Source of the DNA: Lachnospiraceae bacterium
Lineage (GTDB): Bacteria; Bacillota_A; Clostridia; Lachnospirales; Lachnospiraceae
DNA: 64,000 nt
Assembly (NCBI GenBank): GCA_021770615.1
Contig: JAETQR010000019.1
Location: 20,948 to 84,947, forward strand
Direction of reading: 5' to 3'
Part shown: positions 8,117 through 16,520 of the stretch, piece by piece
Position numbering within the stretch: the stretch's first letter is position 1
Layout of the letters: each line of letters opens with the position of its first letter
Notes under the pieces: model-generated
The model's database searches: none
The model's input: the letters and a program-made list of their open reading frames with translations, nothing else
What the model was told of the DNA's origin: nothing
Position numbers and translations under genes: made by a program

Positions 8117-9904
8117 ATGATATCACGCAGGAATTATTTAACAATTACGGCGGTAATGGTTGTTGTATTTTTCATGTTTCAGTTTACGAATGCCGTGCTG
8201 GAAGGCTGGAATGGTTATGAGAAAAATGTCTACGCCCAGGACAGAGAGAGCTTAGCCGGACAGGGAAATGCTTACAGGCAGGGACAGGAAAGCAGCTTAG
8301 GAAACTCCCGTGAGAAAGTTGTGTATATCGGAAATCCGGACGGGGCTCTTGGGAAAGTTGTACATAGCTGGGTGAACTATACGAAACGGGAGTCGGAAAT
8401 GTATAGCACCGTGGAGGAGTATAAAGGAGATGGTCCTCTGCCGGCGATGTTAGTGGTGGACGCGGAACATCTCGGCTGGGAGAAGGAATCTTGTGAGCGG
8501 CTAAAGGAATATGTGGAGCAGGGAGTCAATCTTGTTTTCTGTAATCTTCCGGATGTGTCTGTGATAAAGGACAACCAGGCGCTTAAAAATCTTCTGGGAA
8601 TTAAGGAGGTGCGGCAGGAGGAAACAACCGTTGAGGGAATTCATTTATATGAGGGTTTCCTTTTGGGGGGAGAGATTGTCTATCGGACTGAGGATGAGGA
8701 GGAATATGAGAAAAAGCAGGATATGGAACTGACTTTTCCATGGTATGCACTTTCTTCAAATACCAAGGCGTATATGCGCGGGGTTCCTGAGAAGGAGATG
8801 GATGTAAAGGATTATCCGCCGGTGATCTGGAAGAAAAATTTTGGAGATGCACATGTATTTGTCGTGAATGGCGGATATATGAATGATGCGGCAGGATTGG
8901 GTCTTTTATCTGCAATGTCTGCGGAATCGAAAGACTATGAATTATATCCGGTAGTGAATGCACAGAATATGGTGATCACGAATTGTCCGGGGATGGCGCC
9001 GGAGAATGAAAAGGAGATTGAAAAACGGTACGGACAGTCCATGCCGGAGGTGTTTCGGAATGTGATCTGGCCGTCGGTGGTATCTGTTTACCGCAGGAGC
9101 ACATTAGGACTTTCCTGTATGATCGCTCCGCAATATGATTATGAGGATGATAATTTCCCCAGTCAAACAGAGTTTGAATTTTATATGAAGCGTTTGAAGG
9201 AGCAGAGCGCAGAGGCGGGCTTATCCGGAGAAAGTGTATCGGATACACCGATCAGGCAGAAATTAAATGAGGATGAACGTTTTGTGAAAAAAGCGCTTCC
9301 GGATTATAAATTTTCTTCCTTTTATGCAGGGGATCTGACAGAGCTCGAACTGGATTCCGTCTTGCAGGAAAAAATGCTGGAAACGGTAAGGACTGTTGTC
9401 AAAGACTATGATGGCGGCAGCGAGGTCATAGGATATCAGTCAGAGTATATTACCGACCAGAGTATTCTCTCGGACGGTGTGGAATATACCTATCGTGAAG
9501 ATTTCAGGATGCGGAGCGTGCAGACAGCGTTAGGGTATGCCAATGTGGGAATGGATATTGGTACCGCTGTTTATCCGGACAGTTCCCAAGTCGAAATAGA
9601 CAAGATGATTTCGGATTTCAGTTGGAATGTAAGAACCTATTGGGAGAATTTTAACGGCTTTTCCGGAACAACATTATCTGAGTCCGATCAGAGGATCCGG
9701 AATTTTCTGGCACTCGATTATAAGGAAAGCCGGGATGGCAACGTAATCCGGTTGGATTTTACCGGTACAGATGCTCCGGTCTGGTTCATCCTGAGGACAG
9801 ATGATGAAAGGATCAGGCGGATCGAAGGCGGTGACTGGAAGTTGTTGGAGGAAGGAGTTTATCTGATTGAGGCAGATAGTACACATGTGACGATTGAGCT
9901 TTAA
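8117..9904 (+). CDS. DUF2194 protein, PelA-like
   Basis: This 595-aa protein has an N-terminal membrane anchor (about residues 8-28), then a large region expected outside the cell. It has the layout of DUF2194 proteins found in Gram-positive pel-like operons at the position of PelA: an early glutamine-amidotransferase-like segment (VVDAEHLGWEKE, YVEQGVNLVFCNLP), a middle region (APQYDYEDDNF) and a C-terminal beta-rich tail. In Pseudomonas PelA deacetylates and hydrolyses Pel. I cannot identify the deacetylase metal ligands, and there is no separate hydrolase domain, so activity is uncertain. It starts 13 bp after the PelE-like gene, with GGAGAGAAGG upstream. Confidence 0.7.
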   Translation: MISRRNYLTITAVMVVVFFMFQFTNAVLEGWNGYEKNVYAQDRESLAGQGNAYRQGQESSLGNSREKVVYIGNPDGALGKVVHSWVNYTKRESEMYSTVEEYKGDGPLPAMLVVDAEHLGWEKESCERLKEYVEQGVNLVFCNLPDVSVIKDNQALKNLLGIKEVRQEETTVEGIHLYEGFLLGGEIVYRTEDEEEYEKKQDMELTFPWYALSSNTKAYMRGVPEKEMDVKDYPPVIWKKNFGDAHVFVVNGGYMNDAAGLGLLSAMSAESKDYELYPVVNAQNMVITNCPGMAPENEKEIEKRYGQSMPEVFRNVIWPSVVSVYRRSTLGLSCMIAPQYDYEDDNFPSQTEFEFYMKRLKEQSAEAGLSGESVSDTPIRQKLNEDERFVKKALPDYKFSSFYAGDLTELELDSVLQEKMLETVRTVVKDYDGGSEVIGYQSEYITDQSILSDGVEYTYREDFRMRSVQTALGYANVGMDIGTAVYPDSSQVEIDKMISDFSWNVRTYWENFNGFSGTTLSESDQRIRNFLALDYKESRDGNVIRLDFTGTDAPVWFILRTDDERIRRIEGGDWKLLEEGVYLIEADSTHVTIEL

Positions 9905-9927
9905 ATTAGGGAAAAGGAAGGAACAAG

Positions 9928-11391
9928 ATGAGGATTTGTATAGTAGCGGAAGGGTGCTACCCTTATGTAGTGGGTGGTGTGTCTGAGTGGATACATAGCC
10001 TGATACACTCTTACCCGGAGCATGAATTTGTGATTCTTGCAATTGTGGCAGACCGTTCATTGCGGGGGAAATATGTATATGAACTGCCGGAAAACGTGTC
10101 AGAAGTACATGAGCTGTACCTGAATGATTCTGACTGGGACAGCAGAAAGAGCAGAAAAAGAATCCGGATGAAAAAGGAACAGTACCAGGCGCTGGTAAAC
10201 CTGATGCTTGGCCAGCAGGTAAAGTGGGAGCCGCTTATTGATTATTTCCGGACAACGAAAGCCTCCCTGAATGACGTACTGATGGGTGAAGATTTTTTGA
10301 ATGCAGTTACGGAATATTATCGTCTGCAGTATAGCCAGATTGTATTTGTTGATTTCCTTTGGATGATACGTTCCATCTATCTGCCATTGTTTACTGTCTT
10401 AAAAATGGAGATCCCAAAAGCGGACGTGTATCATTGTACTGCTACCGGTTACGCGGGAGTGCTGGGAAGTATGGCGAAGTATATCCATGGCGGGCGCCTT
10501 CTGATATCAGAGCACGGTGTATATACACGTGAGCGTGAGGAAGAACTGATTAAGGCAAAATGGGTACAGGGGATCTACAAAAATATATGGATCGACCAGT
10601 TTAAGAAAATGTCGGCATTTGCCTATGACAGGGCAGATCTGGTGGTAGGTCTTTATAACCATGCAAGGGAACTTCAGATAGAATTGGGATGTCCGGCCGG
10701 AAAGCACAGAGTTATACCAAACGGAATCCGGGTGGAGAATTTTCAGGATCTGCCTGGAAAACAGAAAGAAGATGAGGGCAGGATCAATATTGGTTCTGTA
10801 CTGCGTGTGGCTCCGATCAAGGATATTATGACACTGATTCAGGCATTCGGCTTTGCGAAAGAGAGAGATCCAAGGCTAAAGCTCTGGATCATGGGAACCT
10901 GGGAGGAAGAAGAATACGCAAGGAACTGCTTTGAGCTGGTACGTATTATGGGGATCCAGGATGTAGAATTTACCGGGCGGGTCGATGTCAGAGAATATTA
11001 CGGACGGATGGATATGACAATTCTGACCAGCATCAGTGAAGGACAGCCGCTTACCATTTTGGAAAGCTTTGCGGCACATAAGCCTGTGATCGCTACAGAT
11101 GTAGGGAACTGCCGCGGTCTGATCCTTGGAGAGAATGACAGCTATGGCGCGGCGGGCATTGTTACACGCATTATGCATGTAGGAGAGATTGCCAATGCAA
11201 TGCTTATGCTGGCTCAGGATGAAGCGTTGTGCCGGCAGATGGGTGAGAACGGTTACCGGAGAGTTGTGGAAGGTTACCAGTTTGCCCATATGCAGGGGGC
11301 TTACCGTGAGATCTATCAGAGATTTGCAGATGAGCTGCAGATACCGTCAGATGGAGAGGAAAGCGAGGAAAATGAATTATGGCAGGCGTAG
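9928..11391 (+). CDS. pelF: PelF-family GT4 glycosyltransferase
   Basis: This is a 487-aa cytoplasmic retaining GT4 enzyme. The N-terminal EGCYPYVVGGVSEWIHSLI is the hallmark of the PelF/DUF3492 group. The C-terminal Rossmann half shows VIPNGI, VLRVAPIKDI and the nucleotide-sugar site SEGQPLTILESFAAHKPV with its two glutamates nine residues apart. PelF builds the Pel backbone with PelG; the donor here cannot be read from sequence. AAGGAAGG precedes the ATG by 6 bp, and the 3' end overlaps pelG by 13 bp. Confidence 0.9.
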   Translation: MRICIVAEGCYPYVVGGVSEWIHSLIHSYPEHEFVILAIVADRSLRGKYVYELPENVSEVHELYLNDSDWDSRKSRKRIRMKKEQYQALVNLMLGQQVKWEPLIDYFRTTKASLNDVLMGEDFLNAVTEYYRLQYSQIVFVDFLWMIRSIYLPLFTVLKMEIPKADVYHCTATGYAGVLGSMAKYIHGGRLLISEHGVYTREREEELIKAKWVQGIYKNIWIDQFKKMSAFAYDRADLVVGLYNHARELQIELGCPAGKHRVIPNGIRVENFQDLPGKQKEDEGRINIGSVLRVAPIKDIMTLIQAFGFAKERDPRLKLWIMGTWEEEEYARNCFELVRIMGIQDVEFTGRVDVREYYGRMDMTILTSISEGQPLTILESFAAHKPVIATDVGNCRGLILGENDSYGAAGIVTRIMHVGEIANAMLMLAQDEALCRQMGENGYRRVVEGYQFAHMQGAYREIYQRFADELQIPSDGEESEENELWQA

Positions 11392-12848
11392 GTGTTAAAT
11401 TAAACCGTTTTTTTGAAAAGAAGTCAATTGCGGCAGACGTTCTCGGAATTACCTATAGTGTTGTTATTACGATCGCTCCGATACTTATGGTTGTTGTAGG
11501 TATTCTGTTAATGGGCAGCATGTTGGAAATCGGGCAGGCGTCTTATCTGGAGAGGGAATTGTTTTCCTGTACAATGATGTATATTCTGATTTTTGCACTT
11601 CTGGTAGTCGCTCCGTTTAGCGCGGTATTCTCCAGGTATATGCAGGATGTGATGTATGAAGAAAAATTTCAGGATATTCTTCCCTGCTATTATCTGGGGG
11701 CAGCTATGACAGTAGCGTTGGGATGTCTTCTGGGAATTCCGTTTTGTATCCGGGAGCATTTTGCAGGCGGAGTAGATGTATTTTATGTGTTCATCAGCTT
11801 TTGCGCTTACATTTCTATGATACTGGTGTTCTATTCCGTGACCTATCTGTCCTGCTGTAAGGACTATGAAAGGATTTCTCTTTTCTTTTTCATCGGAATG
11901 GCAGCAGCATTCGGAGTCGCGTGGATCCTGCGTTTCTGGTGCCGTTGGGAAATTACGGAGAGCATGCTGTTTGCATTGATGGTCGGATTTCTGCTGATCG
12001 CAGTGCTGCAGTATACGGCTATTAAAAGCTATTTTAGCGGAAACAGCCACAACTACAGACCAATACTGAGATATTTTAAAAAATGCGGATATTTGGTCGT
12101 CACGAACTTTTTATATGTGTTGGGCCTTTATATTCACAATTTTGTGCTCTGGACAGGTGATGGGCGGAGAGTGGTTGCGGAGAGCTTTGTATTTAACCAG
12201 TCGTATGACATGGCAACCTGCCTTGCAGCTGTGTTTACCAATGTGTCTGCGACCGTTATCTTTGTTACACATATGGAAATGCATTTCCATGAAAAATACA
12301 AGCTTTATTCGGAGGCCGTGATCGGCGGGAAGAAAGTGGATATCGAGAATGCCAAAAGCCAGATGTTCTGGCAGCTCGGGAATGAGTTAATGAATCTGGC
12401 ACGTGTGCAGTTTATTATATCCGTAGTGGCTTATCTGCTGTGTATCGTAATCGCTCCGCAGTATGGGTTTGCGGGAAATGTCATGCGTATATACCCATGT
12501 CTGGCTGCAGGATACTTTATTGTGTTTATTATGTATGCCGCACTTCTGTTCTTATATTATTTCAATGATGTGTCAGGCACGATTTTGACGGTTTTGAGCT
12601 TTTTCTTTGTCACCTTTGTTGGAAGCGTAATTTCTATGCGTCTTCCGGAGATCTGGCAGGGAATGGGGCTTGTGGCGGGAGCTCTTGCAGGATGGACGGT
12701 GGCATATATGAGATTGCGCTGGGTGGAAAGGAACCTGGATATGCATATTTTCTGCCGGGGAACCATTATAAAACAGGAAAGCGGACAGATGCCTTCCAGT
12801 TTGGTCTATCATAAAGCAGATGAGAATGAGGAGAAGGAAAACAGATAA
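11379..12848 (+). CDS. pelG: PelG-family exopolysaccharide exporter
   Basis: This 489-aa polytopic protein has about twelve hydrophobic helices and the charged N-terminus GVGVKLNRFFEKKSI followed by a long helix, typical of PelG (a MATE/Wzx-like flippase relative). Together with PelF it would synthesise and move the glycan across the membrane. It overlaps pelF by 13 bp and uses GAGGAAAATGAATT as its translation-initiation region. The PelD-E-A-F-G order seen here matches the Gram-positive pel-like arrangement and gives high confidence. Confidence 0.9.
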   Translation: MAGVGVKLNRFFEKKSIAADVLGITYSVVITIAPILMVVVGILLMGSMLEIGQASYLERELFSCTMMYILIFALLVVAPFSAVFSRYMQDVMYEEKFQDILPCYYLGAAMTVALGCLLGIPFCIREHFAGGVDVFYVFISFCAYISMILVFYSVTYLSCCKDYERISLFFFIGMAAAFGVAWILRFWCRWEITESMLFALMVGFLLIAVLQYTAIKSYFSGNSHNYRPILRYFKKCGYLVVTNFLYVLGLYIHNFVLWTGDGRRVVAESFVFNQSYDMATCLAAVFTNVSATVIFVTHMEMHFHEKYKLYSEAVIGGKKVDIENAKSQMFWQLGNELMNLARVQFIISVVAYLLCIVIAPQYGFAGNVMRIYPCLAAGYFIVFIMYAALLFLYYFNDVSGTILTVLSFFFVTFVGSVISMRLPEIWQGMGLVAGALAGWTVAYMRLRWVERNLDMHIFCRGTIIKQESGQMPSSLVYHKADENEEKENR

Positions 12849-12850
12849 AC

Positions 12851-13216
12851 ATGGAATACGCAATGCAGGCAGCAGGAATCATCATACTATTGTCCGTCAC
12901 CTGGCTTCGGGCGGTAAGGAAAATGACAACAGACCTTACCGCTTTTTGGGGGATCGTGGGCATAGTGCTGGCTGCATTGAGTATGGTAATTTCGCGGTTC
13001 GACCGGATTGCAGCGCTGGAGGCCGAACAAAAGAGAGTTTTGATTTTTCTCGGAATTATGATATTGACCGGAGGGGTTATTGCCAGCCTTTATTTTTCAA
13101 GTAAGATCATGAGAGATCAGGAGCTGGCTATTTGGCGCTCCCTGTCATTGCAGGAAAAGGAACAAATATCAGGCAGGTTGGATGAAATGAATGAAAAAAA
13201 TTCTCTTTGTAATTAA
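12851..13216 (+). CDS. DUF2304-like small membrane protein
   Basis: This 121-aa protein has three hydrophobic helices (about residues 5-20, 31-48, 60-82), then a charged helical tail containing SLQEKEQISGRLDEMNEKN. The size and plan match DUF2304 proteins, which sit beside glycosyltransferases in polysaccharide loci. It starts 2 bp after pelG and its end overlaps the next glycosyltransferase by 26 bp in another frame. Its biochemical role is unknown. Confidence 0.75.
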   Translation: MEYAMQAAGIIILLSVTWLRAVRKMTTDLTAFWGIVGIVLAALSMVISRFDRIAALEAEQKRVLIFLGIMILTGGVIASLYFSSKIMRDQELAIWRSLSLQEKEQISGRLDEMNEKNSLCN

Positions 13217-14405
13217 TACGATGGGACGGGCAGGCGCAGAGACGGCCTTTCTGGAATTATTGAAGAATATAGACAGATCTGAATATGAGATTTTTCTTTA
13301 TGTACTTATGGGTCAGGGTGAGATGAGCAGTAAGCTGCCGGAATATGTGCAGGTATTGAATCAGTCACTCAGCAGCTTGTCTGTATTGACAGACAGGGGA
13401 AGAATGCGGATGGCGCTGACTGTTTTCCGCGCATTCTGGGCACATGGAGCATGGGGCGGAAAATTATACGGTATGATTCAGAATCTTGCAGGCATGATGA
13501 AAAGGAAAAGGATTCAGGCCAGTAAATTATTCTGGCGTGTACTTTCCGATGGGGCGGATCGTTTTGAGACAGAGTTTGATCTTGCGGTTGCATGGCTGGA
13601 GGGCGGTTCTGCCTATTATGTGGCAGATCATGTGCGGGCAGGAAGAAAGGCGGCGTTTCTTCATATTGACTATGAAAATGCGGGATACACGAGAAAAATG
13701 GATCGGGCGTGCTGGCGGCAGTATGACCGGATTTTTGCAGTTTCGGGGGAGGTAAAAGAGCATTTTCAGTCATTTTATCCGGAGTATGCCCAAAAGGTCT
13801 GTGTTTTTAATAATTATATTAACCAGGATGCCATCCGTGCCCGTGCGAAGGAGCCGGGAGGATTTTCAGATAATTTTGATGGGATCAGACTCTTAACAGT
13901 AGGAAGGCTGACCTATCAGAAAGCTTATGATATTGCCGTCGAGGCAATGAATATTTTAAGAGCGGCGGGCTGGAACGTGAGATGGTACGTCCTTGGGGAG
14001 GGGGAACAAAGGAGATTCCTGGAAAAAAAGATTGCTGCGTTTGGACTGCAGGAAGATTTCCTGCTTTTGGGCGCTGTTGAAAATCCATATCCTTATTATG
14101 AACAGTCGGATATTTATATACACGCAACCAGGTTTGAGGGAAAAAGCATTGCACTTCAGGAAGCTCAGACGTTAGGGTGTGCGATCGTGGCTTCTGATTG
14201 CGACGGCAACAGGGAGCTGATCGAGGACGGGAAGGACGGAATACTTTGTGCACTTATCCCCGGGCAGATTGCAGCTCATGTTGCCATGCTTTTGGAGGAC
14301 GAAAGGAAACGAAAAGAACTTGGAAGGGCGGCAGGGGCCAGAAAAATACCGCAAGGACAGGAGTGTTTCCTAGAGTTTTTGTTTGAAGAAAATAATTATG
14401 AGTAA
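13191..14405 (+). CDS. GT4-type glycosyltransferase
   Basis: This 404-aa enzyme has the GT-B fold signature: N-terminal ILFVINTMGRAGAETAFLELL, a C-terminal TVGRLTYQKAYDIAVEAM, and the donor-site stretch FEGKSIALQEAQTLGCAIV. GT4 enzymes transfer sugars with retention; donor and acceptor are unknown. It starts inside the DUF2304 gene and its stop overlaps the next GT2 start by 8 bp, so these genes are co-translated. Confidence 0.9.
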   Translation: MKKILFVINTMGRAGAETAFLELLKNIDRSEYEIFLYVLMGQGEMSSKLPEYVQVLNQSLSSLSVLTDRGRMRMALTVFRAFWAHGAWGGKLYGMIQNLAGMMKRKRIQASKLFWRVLSDGADRFETEFDLAVAWLEGGSAYYVADHVRAGRKAAFLHIDYENAGYTRKMDRACWRQYDRIFAVSGEVKEHFQSFYPEYAQKVCVFNNYINQDAIRARAKEPGGFSDNFDGIRLLTVGRLTYQKAYDIAVEAMNILRAAGWNVRWYVLGEGEQRRFLEKKIAAFGLQEDFLLLGAVENPYPYYEQSDIYIHATRFEGKSIALQEAQTLGCAIVASDCDGNRELIEDGKDGILCALIPGQIAAHVAMLLEDERKRKELGRAAGARKIPQGQECFLEFLFEENNYE

Positions 14406-15186
14406 ACAGAAAGAGTTGCTGGTGATCATACCGGCGTATAATGAACAGGAAAATATATCGGGAGTATTGCGGCAGCTTAAGCAGCAGCGGATTGAAGATA
14501 TTGCGGACGTTCTTGTGATAGACGATGCCTCTGCAGACGCTACAGGGTATCTTGTCCAAAGAGAACGATGTACCCTTATCAGAAATGTACGAAGAATGGG
14601 ATATGGAAATTCCCTGAGGCTGGGATATCAGTATGCGGTGCGCAAAGGTTACCAATATGTCATTCAAATGGACGCGGACGGTCAGCATGATGCCTGCAAC
14701 ATCCCGGTAATTTATCGTAGGCTGCTGGAAAAGGATGTGGAGGGGCGCCGTCCGGATGTTGTGCTGGCCTCCAGATTCATGAAAGGAAGCACGGATTTCC
14801 CTGTCAGCGTATTAAAAAAAATCGCTTATGCATGGTTCCGATTTCTGGTTCGTGCAATATCGGGGCAAAAGATCGCAGACCCCACTACGGGCCTTCAGGG
14901 ACTCAGTCGAAAGGCATTTTGCTATTATTCTGATCCCGGGCATTTTGACGACAGATATCCGGATGCAAATATCATCATACAGATGCTGCTGCTTCAGTTT
15001 TATGTGACAGAGATTCCGGCAGTCATGTATGTAAGGTCCGGAGGGCAAAGCATGCATAAGGGTTTTTCGGCATTTTGGTATATGTGTCGTATGTTTTTTG
15101 ATATTCCCGCAGTTATTTTTCGGATAAAAGTATTGAAAATAGATGCTAAGGCAGGTTTGCAGGATGTGGATCAGACAGAAATATAA
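14398..15186 (+). CDS. GT2 glycosyltransferase, DPM/polyprenyl-phosphate type
   Basis: I start this 262-aa protein at ATG 14398 (MSKQKELLVIIPAYNEQENI), where the fold begins. It shows the GT-A pattern VIDDASADAT and the metal-binding MDADGQHD, as in dolichol-phosphate mannosyltransferase-like enzymes that charge a lipid carrier, and DPTTGLQGLSR. There are no strong C-terminal membrane helices, so it is the soluble form. It could supply a lipid-linked sugar to the 726-aa membrane protein two genes downstream, but that is inference. Confidence 0.88.
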   Translation: MSKQKELLVIIPAYNEQENISGVLRQLKQQRIEDIADVLVIDDASADATGYLVQRERCTLIRNVRRMGYGNSLRLGYQYAVRKGYQYVIQMDADGQHDACNIPVIYRRLLEKDVEGRRPDVVLASRFMKGSTDFPVSVLKKIAYAWFRFLVRAISGQKIADPTTGLQGLSRKAFCYYSDPGHFDDRYPDANIIIQMLLLQFYVTEIPAVMYVRSGGQSMHKGFSAFWYMCRMFFDIPAVIFRIKVLKIDAKAGLQDVDQTEI

Positions 15187-16498
15187 GGTGCGTTTCCGAA
15201 AAGCAGAATTTCGGGAAAGCAGTAAAGAATTAGATCATCCGGGCTGTGGGTGGTATCATGTTTATCCCTTTGTACTACAGACACCGACAGAGCTTTCGCT
15301 TGAAGAGACAGCAATCTGTATTTCCGATATCAGCAAAAGGGAACAGCTGGTATTGGTGCGGATTGATATTGGTGCTTTTCGATCCTGTGAAATACCTCAG
15401 GAGGCACTGGATGATGTCTTTCGTATCTTTGATTTATTCCGTACCTGCCGGAAGCAGATGATCGTGCGGTTTACTTACGATTCTGAGGGAAAGGGAATGG
15501 AGAGGGAACCACAGAATATTTTTCTGGTGAAAAAACACATGGAGCAATTAGGCGGGATGATCCGCAGGTTTGCATCAGATATTCTGGTTCTTCAGGGAAT
15601 CTTTGTGGGCAGCTGGGGGGAGATGCACCATTCAAAATTTCTTACAGTCCCCGATATGTCAGAACTGATATGCAGCCTGTATCATGCTGTAGGGGACAGC
15701 TGCTATCTTGCTGTCCGCACACCTGGGCAATGGCGGGATATTATAGCTACCGTAGGGAATGAACATGCACTGAAAGAACAAATGGGCCTGTTTAACGATG
15801 GGATGTTTGGATCCTCTACGGATCTTGGGACATATAAAGAGGGGACTAGACAAGAGGAACTTGAATGGCAGGAGCGTTTTATTACCAAGGCGCCGAATGG
15901 GGGAGAAGCGCTGGCCGGAGAGACGCCGATGGGTTATTTCAGAGCGGCCAAAGAGATGCAAAAAATGCATCTGAGCTATTTAAACAGCAGCTATCAGCCG
16001 GAGCAATTGGAGTACTGGAAAAAAGAATGTGTCAGGCATCCGGGATGCTGGAATGGACTTAGCGGTTACGAATATATCGGCCGTCATCTGGGCAGCCGCT
16101 TTATGGTCAGTGATGCCAGGGTGAAAGGGAAGAAGCTGGAGGTTGTTATTGAAAATCACGGTTTTTCCGGATTTTATGAGGAAGCAGAGTGCTCTCTGGA
16201 GCTGGAGGGGGAAAACGGAAGTGCATACTGTAAGTATCTTGATACAAATGTATCTGAGTGGGGAAATGAAAAAAGGATAGTATTGCAGATATCATTGTCT
16301 GAGGAAGAAATGGAAGCAGAGGAATGTAAAGTTTATTTTCAGATGAAGAGGAAAAGAGACGGAAGGCCTGTGCGGTTTGCAAATCAGGATGCCGGAGACA
16401 GAGTACTGCTTGGGGGTTTTAACCTTACCCAAAGGGCATCCCGTAATGCAGGCTCCCTAACGGGAGCGGGCGGACGTCGTCCGTCAAAGTATAGATAG
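15143..16498 (+). CDS. DUF4874/DUF4832 protein with repeat-derived C-terminus
   Basis: This is one of two paralogues in the locus (the other at 18703-20136). It shares HPGCGWY/NRGFY, the VRFTYD strand, LQGIFVGSWGEMH, YLAVRTPGQWR, LFNDGMFG, NGGE and YLNSSYQPEQLEYW. The conserved acidic and aromatic residues on apparent barrel strands suggest a TIM-barrel glycosidase-like fold, but the activity is unknown. Unlike its paralogue it has no N-terminal membrane anchor. ATG 15164 is an alternative start. The last 22 residues before the final Arg (from TQRASRN) are encoded by a dispersed repeat element, while the paralogue ends near the position where the repeat begins. Confidence 0.82.
   Translation: MLRQVCRMWIRQKYKVRFRKAEFRESSKELDHPGCGWYHVYPFVLQTPTELSLEETAICISDISKREQLVLVRIDIGAFRSCEIPQEALDDVFRIFDLFRTCRKQMIVRFTYDSEGKGMEREPQNIFLVKKHMEQLGGMIRRFASDILVLQGIFVGSWGEMHHSKFLTVPDMSELICSLYHAVGDSCYLAVRTPGQWRDIIATVGNEHALKEQMGLFNDGMFGSSTDLGTYKEGTRQEELEWQERFITKAPNGGEALAGETPMGYFRAAKEMQKMHLSYLNSSYQPEQLEYWKKECVRHPGCWNGLSGYEYIGRHLGSRFMVSDARVKGKKLEVVIENHGFSGFYEEAECSLELEGENGSAYCKYLDTNVSEWGNEKRIVLQISLSEEEMEAEECKVYFQMKRKRDGRPVRFANQDAGDRVLLGGFNLTQRASRNAGSLTGAGGRRPSKYR
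16427..16493. repeat. Dispersed palindromic element, copy B, inside a coding end
   Basis: This 67-bp unit is the reverse complement of copy A (4569-4635) with about 7 mismatches. It starts in frame inside the DUF4832 gene and ends 2 bp before its stop codon. The blocks GGCTCCC-TAAC-GGGAGC and GGACgtcGTCC can form adjacent hairpins, so it may also act as a 3' structure of the message. Confidence 0.8.
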
Positions 16499-16520
16499 AA
16501 TACAGAAAGGAGAGCTCTGC

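Noticed and set aside
8976..9248. Antisense frames inside the DUF2194 gene
   Set aside because: Short, no domain and no ribosome binding site; shadows of the plus-strand gene.
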